NCBI RefSeq assembly: GCF_003971065.1
Contig: NZ_RYDV01000008.1
Coordinates: forward strand, 62,001 to 126,000
From: Candidimonas sp. SYP-B2681
Lineage (GTDB): Bacteria; Pseudomonadota; Gammaproteobacteria; Burkholderiales; Burkholderiaceae_B
Reading direction: 5' to 3'
Length of the DNA: 64,000 nucleotides
The stretch's first letter is position 1. The number at the start of each line of letters is the position of its first letter. The notes beneath the pieces were generated by a model. That model did not search any database. It was not told the DNA's origin and was given only the letters and a program-made list of their open reading frames with translations. Positions 55,709 through 63,920 of the stretch are shown in pieces. The position numbers were made by a program, and so were the translations under genes.

Positions 55709-55809
55709 TTTGCATATATATAATCGTTGTATTCCTGTAATCTACTCGGGATAACTGATTATTTCAATAGGCAAAAATACACATATAAGCACCGCGATTT
55801 ATATGCAAA
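55709..55809. promoter_or_regulatory. Inverted AT-rich repeats between fdsG and its regulator
   Basis: TTTGCATATA (55709-55718) and its exact inverse TATATGCAAA (55800-55809) flank the divergent promoter region of fdsG and the regulator gene; CATATGC at 55698-55704 is a partial third copy. Two widely spaced half-sites of this kind are consistent with looping by a regulator. Confidence 0.55.
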
Positions 55810-55842
55810 ATAAAACCTATAAATGATAAGGCTGGAACCCGA

Positions 55843-56970
55843 ATGACTCAAAAGTTCAAGGCGCGACTGACCTCGCGGTGGATGCTTGAAAGGCCTTCTG
55901 GAAGCGTGGTGGATCTCAGCGAGGTCATTCGCTTGCTCGAAGCCGTAGCAGCAACCGGGCATATCGCGGGCGCCTGCAAGTCTTGCGGGGTGTCATACCG
56001 GCACGGCTGGGGTCTGCTGCGCAACGCCGAAAAAGAGTTCGAAGCGGCGTTGCTTGAAACGTCGCGGCGCCAAGGAACCAAATTGACGAATTTCGGGCGG
56101 CATTTACTGTGGGCAAATCGGCGAGTCGACGCGCGTTTGATGCCCACGCTGGAAAGTATGGCGTCCGAACTGCAAGAGGAACTCGAGGGTTTATATCCCG
56201 AAAGCCAGCCGCGACTGCGTTTGCATGCGAGCCATGGTTTCGCGGTAGAAGGCTTGATGCAGCTGGCGAATGGGCTTGACATACTTCCGCTTGAGCTGCG
56301 CTATCGCACCGCGATCGAAGCCTTGGCATCGCTGACCCACGGCGAGTGCGACCTGGCCGGTTTCCAGGTTCCCATTGGGGAATTTGAATCGCCGATACTC
56401 GACTACTACAGTGAATGGCTAGATCCTGACAAGCACAGGTTGATTCATCTGGCCGTGCGAAATACAGGCATGTTCGTGCAGCCTGGAAACCCCAAGAACA
56501 TTACTTGCATAGCCGACCTCGTCAATCCTGGCGTCCGTTTTGTCAACCGACAGATTGGTTCTAGCACACGGTCGCTGGTTGCGTTAATGCTAACTCGGCT
56601 CAATATTGATACCAGCCGCGTTCAAGGTTTTGACAGCAGCGAGTTCACGCATATGGCCATCGCGGCGCATATTGCCAGCGGGATGGCCGACGTCGGAATC
56701 GGTGTCGAGACAGCCGCGTGGCGTTGCGGTTTGGCGTTCATACCGTTGGCCAAAGAGCGCTATTTCTTCGCGGTTCATCGCGACACGTTGAATACGACCC
56801 GAATGCAGCGGCTTCTGGATTTGATGAGAGGTGAGCGCTATCGCGAGTATATTTCCCAACTGGTAGGCTATGACGCGAACAGCATGGGTCTGGTGCAAAC
56901 AATGGAAGAAGCCTTTTCGCCCGGCATGCTAAAACGCAAACATTCGGCATCGCAGAAAGTTTATGATTAA
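55843..56970 (+). CDS. ModE/LysR-like regulator of formate dehydrogenase (FdsR-like)
   Basis: Transcription factor of 375 aa, divergent from the fds operon. The N-terminal winged helix (IRLLEAVAATGHIAGACKSC and SYRHGWGLLRNAEKEF) is of the ModE/LysR sort; the rest (about 120-360) is a periplasmic-binding-protein-like effector domain with GSSTRSLVALMLTRLNID. In Cupriavidus necator the fds operon is preceded by a divergent regulator, FdsR, which this resembles by position. The ligand may be formate or molybdate. moaA begins 3 nt after its stop, tying it to cofactor synthesis. Confidence 0.8.
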   Translation: MTQKFKARLTSRWMLERPSGSVVDLSEVIRLLEAVAATGHIAGACKSCGVSYRHGWGLLRNAEKEFEAALLETSRRQGTKLTNFGRHLLWANRRVDARLMPTLESMASELQEELEGLYPESQPRLRLHASHGFAVEGLMQLANGLDILPLELRYRTAIEALASLTHGECDLAGFQVPIGEFESPILDYYSEWLDPDKHRLIHLAVRNTGMFVQPGNPKNITCIADLVNPGVRFVNRQIGSSTRSLVALMLTRLNIDTSRVQGFDSSEFTHMAIAAHIASGMADVGIGVETAAWRCGLAFIPLAKERYFFAVHRDTLNTTRMQRLLDLMRGERYREYISQLVGYDANSMGLVQTMEEAFSPGMLKRKHSASQKVYD

Positions 56971-56973
56971 TAC

Positions 56974-58080
56974 ATGAGCAAAGTCATCTTCCACGCAGGC
57001 CATCATCCCGCGGTATTGGCGCCGGGTGCAACGCTGTCTGAATTTCCTGTAAGGGGCGGTGGGCCGGTACGCGACGCGCGAGGCCGACCCCTGCACGATC
57101 TGCGTATTTCGGTCACAGATCGCTGTAATTTCCGGTGTACCTACTGCATGCCGCGTGAAGTATTTGGCAGCAACTACGAATTTATGCCGCACAGTGCGCT
57201 GCTAAGCTTCGAGGAAATCGCTCGAATTGCAGGTGTGGCGGTGGGTTTGGGGGTGCAGAAAATTCGCTTGACCGGAGGCGAGCCACTTTTACGTCGAGAT
57301 CTTGAAATCCTGGTTGGCATGCTGTCTCGTCTGCGTACCGTTGACGATCGACCGGTCGAGATAACACTGACGACGAATGGCACGTTGCTGGCTAAGAAGG
57401 CCCGGGCATTGAAAGAGGCGGGGCTTAGCCGTGTAACGGTAAGTCTGGATGCGCTTGATGACCAAATGTTCGAACGCATGAGCGATAGCCACGTCAGCGT
57501 CAAGACAGTGCTGAACGGAATAGAGGAAGCCGCGCGAGTCGGATTGGCCCCGGTAAAGGTCAATATGGTGGTACGCAAGGGCCTGAACGATCAGCAAATA
57601 TTGCCTATGGCGCGGCACTTCCGCCACTCTGGCCATATTCTGCGGTTTATCGAGTTCATGGATGTGGGCAAGACGAACGGGTGGAATCTTCAGGAAGTCG
57701 TAAGCGGTGCTGAAATCCTTGAACGGATCTCCGCGGAATTCCCGCTTGAAGCGATAAGCGCTTCTTACCGCGGCGAGGTCGCAAATCGTTGGCGCTACCG
57801 CGATAATGCCGGAGAAATAGGCTTGATCACTAGTGTGTCGCAGCCATTCTGCGGGGACTGTACCCGGGCGCGCCTGTCGCCGGAAGGTAAGCTGTTCCTT
57901 TGTCTGTTTGCATCGCAGGGGCATGACCTTCGGACGCTGGTCCGCAGCGGCGCCTCCGATGCCGCTATCGCAGCGCATTTCACCGGAATATGGTCCCAAC
58001 GCGATGATCATTATTCCGAAATACGTGGCCGTGAAACGGCTAATCGGGAAAAAATCGAAATGAGCTACATAGGGGGATGA
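56974..58080 (+). CDS. moaA: GTP 3',8-cyclase MoaA
   Basis: Radical SAM enzyme that makes 3',8-cH2GTP, the first intermediate of molybdenum cofactor. The N-terminal cluster motif is CNFRCTYCM; the C-terminal cluster uses [19 protein letters not shown]; the chain ends in the usual Gly-Gly. The S-adenosylmethionine region [11 protein letters not shown] is present. At 368 aa it is slightly long, with an N-terminal extension of about 40 residues. It overlaps mobA by 4 nt. Confidence 0.95.
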   Translation: MSKVIFHAGHHPAVLAPGATLSEFPVRGGGPVRDARGRPLHDLRISVTDRCNFRCTYCMPREVFGSNYEFMPHSALLSFEEIARIAGVAVGLGVQKIRLTGGEPLLRRDLEILVGMLSRLRTVDDRPVEITLTTNGTLLAKKARALKEAGLSRVTVSLDALDDQMFERMSDSHVSVKTVLNGIEEAARVGLAPVKVNMVVRKGLNDQQILPMARHFRHSGHILRFIEFMDVGKTNGWNLQEVVSGAEILERISAEFPLEAISASYRGEVANRWRYRDNAGEIGLITSVSQPFCGDCTRARLSPEGKLFLCLFASQGHDLRTLVRSGASDAAIAAHFTGIWSQRDDHYSEIRGRETANREKIEMSYIGG

Positions 58081-58715
58081 TTACGCGTGACTCGCTGACC
58101 GGCCTGGTTCTGGCCGGTGGTTTGGGTCGGCGCATGCAGGGCAGCACTAATGCCCCGGTGGTAGAAAAGGGCTTGCTCGATCTGAACGGAATTCCTTTGG
58201 TGGCCCATGCCCAGCGTTTTCTGGCTCCGCACGTTGCGCAGGTTCTTATCAGCGCGAATCGTTGCCTGGACGCATATGCCGAATATGGTGCAACGGTTCC
58301 GGATGACGAGGCGCTAGGTGGTTATTCGGGCCCATTGGCGGGGATCGCTACTGCACTGAACAGGATCGATACGCCATGGTTGGCAGTGATTCCGGTCGAT
58401 GTCCCCCTGCCGCCTGCCGAGCTGATTCCGCGGTTGATAAGTGCGGTGGAGTCTGGCGGCGCTCACCTCGCCTACGCCCGCACGGCTGAACGGGTCCATC
58501 CTTTATGCATGTTGGTGCATCAGCGTTTGTTGCAGAGTTTGTACGATTTTCTGCTCGCCGGCGAACGCAAGGTTCAGGTGTGGCAACAGTTGAATGGGGC
58601 TGTGCCGGTGTGGTTCGAGGACTCCGAAGATGCGTTTTTTAACGTCAATACTCCCGAGGATCTAATTCGGGCAGCGGAGCTTGTTCAAGGTCGGGGCGAT
58701 TACACGAGCCGCTGA
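58077..58715 (+). CDS. mobA: Molybdenum cofactor guanylyltransferase
   Basis: Adds GMP to Mo-molybdopterin, giving the MGD cofactor required by FdsA. The nucleotide motif [11 protein letters not shown] lies near residue 12; [15 protein letters not shown] has the metal-binding Asp; NVNTPEDL is the family C-terminal mark. It has 212 aa. Start overlaps moaA by 4 nt. Palindromic element C lies 125 nt beyond its stop. Confidence 0.93.
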   Translation: MITRDSLTGLVLAGGLGRRMQGSTNAPVVEKGLLDLNGIPLVAHAQRFLAPHVAQVLISANRCLDAYAEYGATVPDDEALGGYSGPLAGIATALNRIDTPWLAVIPVDVPLPPAELIPRLISAVESGGAHLAYARTAERVHPLCMLVHQRLLQSLYDFLLAGERKVQVWQQLNGAVPVWFEDSEDAFFNVNTPEDLIRAAELVQGRGDYTSR

Positions 58716-58840
58716 AAGCTCACGATATTCTTGATGCGTTCATAGCTCGAGTTTGTCTATAAGCTGTCATTGCGCAACAGCGCTTCCGCTTCCATGAGAT
58801 GCAACGTTTCTATGGTGCTCAATGTCTTCAGTTTCTTAAG

Positions 58841-59071
58841 GAGGCGCAGGGGGCCAGGGCAGGGCCGGCTCGAGATCGCTGCGGTTTCGGCGATGCCGAA
58901 ACTGCCCGGGTCAGGCACCGCCAGTGGGGCGGGCGAGAACTCGTGGGGCCGACAGTCCACTGGACTGTCGGCAAGCGCCCACTCACACAGCTCGCCCTTG
59001 CATCCCCACTGCCAGCGCCTGACCCGGCGCGCTCAACCTCTCGCCAACCCTGCCCTGGCCCCCTGCGCCTC
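58841..59071 (+). repeat. Nested palindromic element, copy C (possible structured RNA)
   Basis: A 231-bp palindrome with a perfect 24-bp outer helix (58841-58864 with 59048-59071), extendable through CTTA. It carries a side hairpin (58884-58902), TGCCCG (58903-58908), middle helices (58906-58916 with 59017-59027; 58922-58929 with 59004-59011), GAACTC (58937-58942), the 5-bp helix GTGGG/CCCAC, an apical hairpin (58948-58972), AAGCG (58973-58977) and TCACACA (58983-58989). Same part order as copies A, B and D. It lies 125 nt after mobA, sense orientation. The rest of 58716-59314 holds no gene. Confidence 0.75.
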
Positions 59072-59314
59072 ATAAGTATGGGATTGATGACGGTTCATGG
59101 CTGGGGCGATGCATGTCGCTGCGGTGCGCAATCGTCGTTACTGACCTGATCTATTTCTGCGGCCAGGCCTGCTTTGTGGTCCGAGGCCAGCCGCGAACGG
59201 ATGAGAAAGCACAGTCCTTCAGCGAAGTATCCGCATCGTAGGCATGCCGGTAGGTCCACCTACCAGAGAAGACCGACACAGAGAGTCCGCGTTCGACCAA
59301 AGACATGAATGCCA

Positions 59315-59532
59315 GGTGCATGGGGGTGGGGCTAGTCGGGCGAAGTATGCGTGCGCCGGGCGCAGGATCCGGGCCGGGATACAAGACCGCGCATGTTTGA
59401 CCAGCACGCTTGCAGTCAGTCCAGTGGACTGACTGCGCTGGGAGTTCGCGGTCGCCCGGGCTCGGTCCAGCGCCCGGGTAGTCCCAACGGGACCGCGAAG
59501 CATTGAGCCGACTGGCTCCACCCCCAGGCACC
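59315..59532 (-). repeat. Nested palindromic element, copy D (possible structured RNA)
   Basis: A 218-bp palindrome, outer arms 59315-59339 and 59508-59532 (three or four mismatches in 25). On the minus strand: side hairpin (59481-59493), TACCCG (59475-59480), a middle helix with about 17 of 21 pairs, GAACTC (59442-59447), the 5-bp helix CCAGC/GCTGG (59437-59441 with 59401-59405), a 25-bp apical palindrome (59412-59436), AAGCGT (59406-59411) and TCAAACA (59394-59400). It begins 149 nt after the moeA stop, in moeA orientation, facing copy C across a convergent gap. Confidence 0.75.
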
Positions 59533-59643
59533 GGGTTCAAGCAGTCATCGATGTCACAGGATCGTCGACTGGACCAACAGCCACCGGGTTCAAGCAGTCA
59601 TCGGCATCAATCGATCGTAGCAGGCACCGGATTCAAGTCATCC
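59530..59643. repeat. Three spaced direct repeats next to element D
   Basis: ACCGGGTTCAAGCAGTCATC occurs at 59530 and 59583 and in degenerate form (ACCGGATTCAAGTCATC) at 59626, with spacings of 53 and 43 bp. They lie between element D and the moeA stop. Function unknown. Confidence 0.75.
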
Positions 59644-59681
59644 GTGCCCAATAAACGTAACGGCACTCCAAGCGGCGCCCG

Positions 59682-60887
59682 TCAAGCCAGCCAATGCTGG
59701 AAATCGTAATAAGCCACCACATCGCCACCCTGCATCACCGTATTCGCCGGTACACGGGCGAATCCACTTGCCCACGGCAGTGAACTAATGATCCCTGATC
59801 CCTGTTGCGTAAAAGGCGATAGCCGACTCAACCCATCCGAACTGTACTCAGCACGGACCCGCAAGAAATCATCCCGCTTGTCATTGAATTTCCTGTCCGT
59901 GCTCAACCTTCCATACTGAACATCGGGCACCACTTGCGTACGCCCCTGCATCGTGCGGATCAACGGCGACACCAGCAAGGTGAACACCGCAAATGCCGAC
60001 ACCGGATTGCCCGGCAGGCACACAATCGGTGTAGTGCCGGAATGGGCCAACGCGACCGGTTTCCCGGGTTTCATGCACACCCGCCATAAGTCCAGTGAGC
60101 CCCCCAATTGCCCGATCACGGGCTTGACCAGGTCTTTTTCGCCCACCGACACGCCGCCCACCGTAATCACCAGATCGCAGGATGCCAATAAGGTCGAAAA
60201 AGCAGAGTGTAGCGATTCCTCGGTGTCGGCCGCATGCAGCAGGTGCACGACCTTCGCGCCCATGTTTTCAACCATGGCTGCCAGCATGGGGCCGTTCGAG
60301 TTATAGATTTGTTCTGGGCTGCGCGGTTGCCCCGGCTGGATAAGTTCGTCGCCCGTGGTCAGGATGCCAACCTTCAATGGCGCGTATACCGTGACTTCGG
60401 CATAGCCTTGCGAGGCCAGCATAGCGATTTGGGCCGCCTGTATCAGCGTTCCCTTGGCAACAATCTGGTCGCCGGCATGTACGTCTTCGCCTTGAGGCCG
60501 CACATGCGAACCCTGGGCGGGTGGGCGGTGTATCTCGAATTCATTATCGACTTCGGCGCCGTCCTCCTGCATGACGACAGTGTCGGCGCCTTCGGGGATA
60601 ACGCTGCCTGTAAACAGGCGGATGGAATTGCCCTTTTGCAAGGGCTGCGCTGGATCGCCTGCGTAGCAGCGCTGCTGTACCGGGAAGCGTTTGCCAGGCG
60701 TGTAGTCGGCATAGTTAATGGCGTAACCATCCATGGCGCTATTGTCTGCCGGCGGCATGTCCACGGTCGCGAATAAGGTTTGGGCCAGGACACGGCCCCG
60801 GGCCTGGTCCAGCGTACAGCTTTCGCTGATGCTTGGCGGCTTGCCAGCGGCGGCAAGGCGAGACTGAGCAACATCAAAATCAAGCAT
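59682..60887 (-). CDS. moeA: Molybdopterin molybdenumtransferase
   Basis: Inserts molybdate in adenylylated molybdopterin. Domain order is normal in the 401-aa protein: VDMPPADNSAMDGYAI, GILTTGDELIQPGQPR, TVGGVSVGEKDLVK, and LPGNPVSAFAVFTLLV. Last gene of the minus-strand moaC-moaD-moaE-moaB-moeA run. Its 3' side holds the spaced direct repeats and element D. Confidence 0.95.
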   Translation of the reverse strand: MLDFDVAQSRLAAAGKPPSISESCTLDQARGRVLAQTLFATVDMPPADNSAMDGYAINYADYTPGKRFPVQQRCYAGDPAQPLQKGNSIRLFTGSVIPEGADTVVMQEDGAEVDNEFEIHRPPAQGSHVRPQGEDVHAGDQIVAKGTLIQAAQIAMLASQGYAEVTVYAPLKVGILTTGDELIQPGQPRSPEQIYNSNGPMLAAMVENMGAKVVHLLHAADTEESLHSAFSTLLASCDLVITVGGVSVGEKDLVKPVIGQLGGSLDLWRVCMKPGKPVALAHSGTTPIVCLPGNPVSAFAVFTLLVSPLIRTMQGRTQVVPDVQYGRLSTDRKFNDKRDDFLRVRAEYSSDGLSRLSPFTQQGSGIISSLPWASGFARVPANTVMQGGDVVAYYDFQHWLA

Positions 60888-60954
60888 AGTGAAACACCCG
60901 AAAGAAGATGGGTTAGGAGGGCCGGGGCTTTACGCCCAAGGCAACGTAGTTTAT

Positions 60955-61470
60955 TTAAGCGTAATGCGTGCCAAAATTGCAGGGTCGGTGGGTGCTATCG
61001 AGCTGCTCTTTGATGATTTTTTCCCACGCGGTTTTGCAGGCATTGGTCGAGCCCGGCATGCAGAAGATCAGCGTATTGTTGGCCGAACCCGCAAAGGCGT
61101 CGGACTGCAGGGCCGAGGTGCCGATTTCCAAATACGACAGCTGGCGGAACAGTTCGCCAAAACCGGCGATCGTCAGGTCGAGCAAAGGAATGATTGCCTC
61201 GGCAGTGGATTTCTGATGTGTAAAACCTGTGCCGCCATTGGTTAGTATGATTTGTATGGCGTCATCGGCAATCCAATCGCTGATGACCTTTCGGATCTCG
61301 TATAAATTGCCTTGGCTTATGCCTCGTTTCTCGCAGCGGTGTCCGGCAGCAATCACGCTTTCAACCAAATAGTCGCCCGAAGTGTCATTGTTGGTGTCGC
61401 GAGTGTCGGAAATGGTCAGTACCGCACATGATAAGGAAACGGCTGGTTTGCTTGTATCGGCTTTGCTCAT
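60955..61470 (-). CDS. moaB: Molybdopterin adenylyltransferase MoaB
   Basis: MogA/MoaB-fold protein of 171 aa that activates molybdopterin by adenylylation. Family motifs: VLTISDTRDTNNDTSG, ILTNGGTGFTHQKST and IFCMPGSTNACKTAW. In enterobacteria MoaB may be inactive and MogA does the step; here no mogA is seen, so this is the likely active enzyme. It is 67 nt upstream of moeA. Confidence 0.92.
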   Translation of the reverse strand: MSKADTSKPAVSLSCAVLTISDTRDTNNDTSGDYLVESVIAAGHRCEKRGISQGNLYEIRKVISDWIADDAIQIILTNGGTGFTHQKSTAEAIIPLLDLTIAGFGELFRQLSYLEIGTSALQSDAFAGSANNTLIFCMPGSTNACKTAWEKIIKEQLDSTHRPCNFGTHYA

Positions 61471-61479
61471 GATTTTTCT

Positions 61480-61947
61480 TCAGGCGGCGGACGGCTCGTC
61501 CCATTTATCGGTCTTGCTGACATCGCTATCGCGCTGTTGCACCCAGAATTGTTCCCCGCTGGTCAAGGTTTCGCGTTTCCAGAACGGAGCACGGGTTTTC
61601 AATGCATCAATCAGAAATTCGCATGCGGCAAAAGCATCGCCGCGATGTGTGCTGGCGACGCCGACAAATACGATTTGATCTTTTAGCTGCAGTTCGCCAA
61701 CTCGATGCACCACCGTGCAGTCCAGTACGTCCCAGCGCGATCGGGCCGTGACACACAGCGCTTCGATCTCGCGCTCGCACATGCCGGGATAGTGGTCAAG
61801 GAACAAGGATTGCGTGTTCGCGTTCTTGGCGTAATCGCGAACGTACCCAGTAAAGGTGACGATGGCTCCGCTTTGGCTCCCCGATGCGGCACGTAGTTCG
61901 GTCAGCAGGGTCGCGACATCAAAGTCGGCTTCTTGTATGACGACCAT
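61480..61947 (-). CDS. moaE: Molybdopterin synthase catalytic subunit MoaE
   Basis: Large subunit of molybdopterin synthase, converting cPMP to molybdopterin with sulfur from MoaD. Motifs: GAIVTFTGYVRDYA, LDHYPGMCEREI, STHRGDAFAACEFLIDALK, and APFWKRE with the catalytic lysine. 155 aa. It follows moaD by 3 nt. Confidence 0.94.
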   Translation of the reverse strand: MVVIQEADFDVATLLTELRAASGSQSGAIVTFTGYVRDYAKNANTQSLFLDHYPGMCEREIEALCVTARSRWDVLDCTVVHRVGELQLKDQIVFVGVASTHRGDAFAACEFLIDALKTRAPFWKRETLTSGEQFWVQQRDSDVSKTDKWDEPSAA

Positions 61948-61950
61948 GTC

Positions 61951-62205
61951 TTACCCTCCGGTGACAGGTTCGAAGACGGCTACTTCATCGCCGGGGTTTA
62001 TCACGCTGTGGTGCCCGACATGATATTGGTTGATGGCCAGTTTCAGCCGTTTAACCGGGGCGAGCTGCGGATAGCGCGATTCAAGCTGCGCAAGCCATTC
62101 TGCACAGGACAGTGCCTGTGCAAGCGGCCACTGTTCTTCGCGCGTTTTTGTCAGTTCGGCGACCTGCGCGAAATACAGAACTTTAATCGTTGTGCCATTC
62201 ACCAC
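61951..62205 (-). CDS. moaD: Molybdopterin synthase sulfur carrier subunit MoaD
   Basis: Ubiquitin-fold sulfur carrier of 84 aa ending in the required Gly-Gly (EPVTGG), which is thiocarboxylated. Typical features: VLYFAQVAELTKTREE near the start and NPGDEVAVFEP before the tail. Its start lies 23 nt inside the end of moaC, an unusually long overlap for this pair. Confidence 0.93.
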   Translation of the reverse strand: MVNGTTIKVLYFAQVAELTKTREEQWPLAQALSCAEWLAQLESRYPQLAPVKRLKLAINQYHVGHHSVINPGDEVAVFEPVTGG

Positions 62206-62680
62206 TTTTACCTCCTGATTTGTAGCGCAGGCGTATCTGTTCCAGGATGATGCCCTTGTCGGCCGCCTTGCACATATCGTAGATGGTCAGGGCAGCAATG
62301 CTGCATGCCACCATTGCTTCCATCTCGACCCCGGTTTTGTAGTCGCTGCGGCAAGTCGTTCGCACGGTAATGCTGTGGGCGGCGTCATCCGGGAAAAATT
62401 CTATTCCCACAAAGCTAAGGGGAAGCGTGTGGCATAAGGGGATAAGCTCGGCGCAACGCTTTGCGGCCAGCACCCCTGCCAGGCGCGCCGTGTTGAGAAC
62501 TTCGCCTTTAGCGTTTTCTCGGGCTGACAACAATTGGTAGGCCGAGGCGCTCATGCTTACACGACCCTCTGCAATGGCGGTGCGAAGATTAGAGGCTTTG
62601 CCGCTAACGTCGACCATGCGAATTTGGCCAGCTTCGTCAAGGTGGCTAAGTACGCCTTCGTCTTTTGTGGTGTTGCTCAT
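62183..62680 (-). CDS. moaC: Cyclic pyranopterin monophosphate synthase
   Basis: Second enzyme of molybdenum cofactor synthesis, turning 3',8-cH2GTP from MoaA to cPMP. Motifs: LIPLCHTLPLSFVGIEF and GVEMEAMVACSIAALTIYDMCKA with the active-site Lys region. 165 aa. First gene of the minus-strand run; an 8-bp inverted repeat lies just upstream at 62691-62715. Confidence 0.95.
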   Translation of the reverse strand: MSNTTKDEGVLSHLDEAGQIRMVDVSGKASNLRTAIAEGRVSMSASAYQLLSARENAKGEVLNTARLAGVLAAKRCAELIPLCHTLPLSFVGIEFFPDDAAHSITVRTTCRSDYKTGVEMEAMVACSIAALTIYDMCKAADKGIILEQIRLRYKSGGKSGEWHND

Positions 62681-62690
62681 TGCGATATAC

Positions 62691-62715
62691 CATAGGACCT
62701 GATAGTAGTCCTATG
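62691..62715. promoter_or_regulatory. Inverted repeat upstream of moaC
   Basis: CATAGGAC (62691-62698) and GTCCTATG (62708-62715) with 9 nt between, framed by ATATAC-like AT-rich bases, 11 nt before the moaC start. It could be an operator or a hairpin in the 5' leader. It does not resemble the molybdenum-cofactor riboswitch, which is much longer. Confidence 0.5.
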
Positions 62716-62770
62716 ATATACGTATTCGCATGCACAGAGCACCAAAAAGCGGAACCGTCACGCGGCGGTG

Positions 62771-63166
62771 TTAACAGCTGCTCAGGGCTTTTTCAACGTC
62801 ATGGTAGGGAATGCTCTTGTCGCGTTGAAAGCCTTGCATGAGCATTGCAAGCCTGCCGTTCTGGCGCAACAGACGCGACGCAACGAGCGTCTTGCCCTCG
62901 ACGCGTCCGGTATCAAACAGCGCGTCGAAATCGCTTAATGTGGCGCCGTGTTCGGTGGCGTAACGGGTGAGATGCTTTTGAGTTGTCCTACGGTGGCTAT
63001 CGCAGTCTTGTCTGGTTGCACCGATCGCTTCGGCCGCTCCGTTGGCTGCGCCACACATTAACACCCACTGGTTCAAAGAGATCCTTCGCTCGAGAATCGA
63101 CGCGGCATAGGCGCTTCCGAGCAAGGACATGCCAATAAGCGCACCAGATAATTTGGGCAGTATCAA
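62771..63166 (-). CDS. Small exported protein of unknown function
   Basis: I do not recognise this 131-aa protein. It starts with a signal peptide (MILPKLSGALIGMSLLGSAY, Ala-rich cleavage site near residue 22) and has three cysteines in the mature part, the last being the final residue (ALSSC). The rest is charged and probably helical, with no membrane segment. It is downstream of no obvious partner; moaC begins 90 nt beyond its stop, on the same strand. Confidence 0.7.
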   Translation of the reverse strand: MILPKLSGALIGMSLLGSAYAASILERRISLNQWVLMCGAANGAAEAIGATRQDCDSHRRTTQKHLTRYATEHGATLSDFDALFDTGRVEGKTLVASRLLRQNGRLAMLMQGFQRDKSIPYHDVEKALSSC

Positions 63167-63391
63167 GGTCTCCTCCTGTGTTGTAGTCGTTTATTCAGGC
63201 CGGCATTCATTATTGGCAAAGAATGCCACAGGTCGGGGCGCGATAAGGTTACAAAGTGCATACGAATCAAGACACTTTCGAAATGTACATATTCAAGTGC
63301 GGCATAATTGACTCGTGTCCAGCGTATGATGGCAGTTCCTGCGGCGCCGCGTCGGCGCCGCGCTTCCCGCAAACAATATCGGAGAACGCGT

Positions 63392-63898
63392 ATGTCTATT
63401 CAAATCGGTGATCGTGTACCAGATGGTACTTTGGCTGAATTCATTGAAACGGCCACCGAAACATGTGCCATCGGCCCCAACAATTTCCAGGTGGCAGATC
63501 AGGTCAAGGGCAAGACCATTGCTCTTTTTGCTGTTCCAGGGGCCTTCACACCTACGTGCTCGGCCAAGCATCTGCCCGGCTTTGTTGAACTGGCCGATCA
63601 GTTAAAAGCCAAGGGGGTAGACGAGATCTGGTGCGTTGCCGTGAACGATCCTTTCGTTATGGGTGCGTGGGGCCGTGATCAGCGCGTTGACGGTCGCGTG
63701 CGCATGTTGGCCGACGGAAGTGCTGCCTGGACGAAGCAGTTGGGTCTAGAGCTCGATTTAACCGCGCGAGGCATGGGCGTGCGTTCGCAACGCTATTCCG
63801 CCTTGCTGGTAGACGGTGTCGTGAAGCAGCTGAATGTAGAACAAGGCGGTCAGTTCGAAGTGAGCGACGCCAAGACGATATTGAATCAAGTAGGATAG
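63392..63898 (+). CDS. Peroxiredoxin of the Prx5 type
   Basis: Thiol peroxidase of the Prx5/AhpE-like class, 168 aa from ATG 63392 with GGAG at 63381-63384. The frame runs to 63308 without use. The peroxidatic cysteine lies in PGAFTPTCSAKHLPGF; WCVAVNDPFVMGAWGRD and RSQRYSALLVDGVV are family marks. Such enzymes reduce peroxides with glutathione or glutaredoxin. Divergent from the small exported protein, with about 225 nt between for promoters. Confidence 0.93.
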   Translation: MSIQIGDRVPDGTLAEFIETATETCAIGPNNFQVADQVKGKTIALFAVPGAFTPTCSAKHLPGFVELADQLKAKGVDEIWCVAVNDPFVMGAWGRDQRVDGRVRMLADGSAAWTKQLGLELDLTARGMGVRSQRYSALLVDGVVKQLNVEQGGQFEVSDAKTILNQVG

Positions 63899-63920
63899 TT
63901 GTACGGAGCCCCGATTTCAC

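Noticed and set aside
59151-59540. 129-codon minus-strand frame over element D
   Set aside because: It spans the palindrome, has no domain, and its composition follows the repeat arms.
62691-62715. Molybdenum cofactor riboswitch before moaC
   Set aside because: Only a short 8-bp hairpin is present; the riboswitch is well over 100 nt with several helices.
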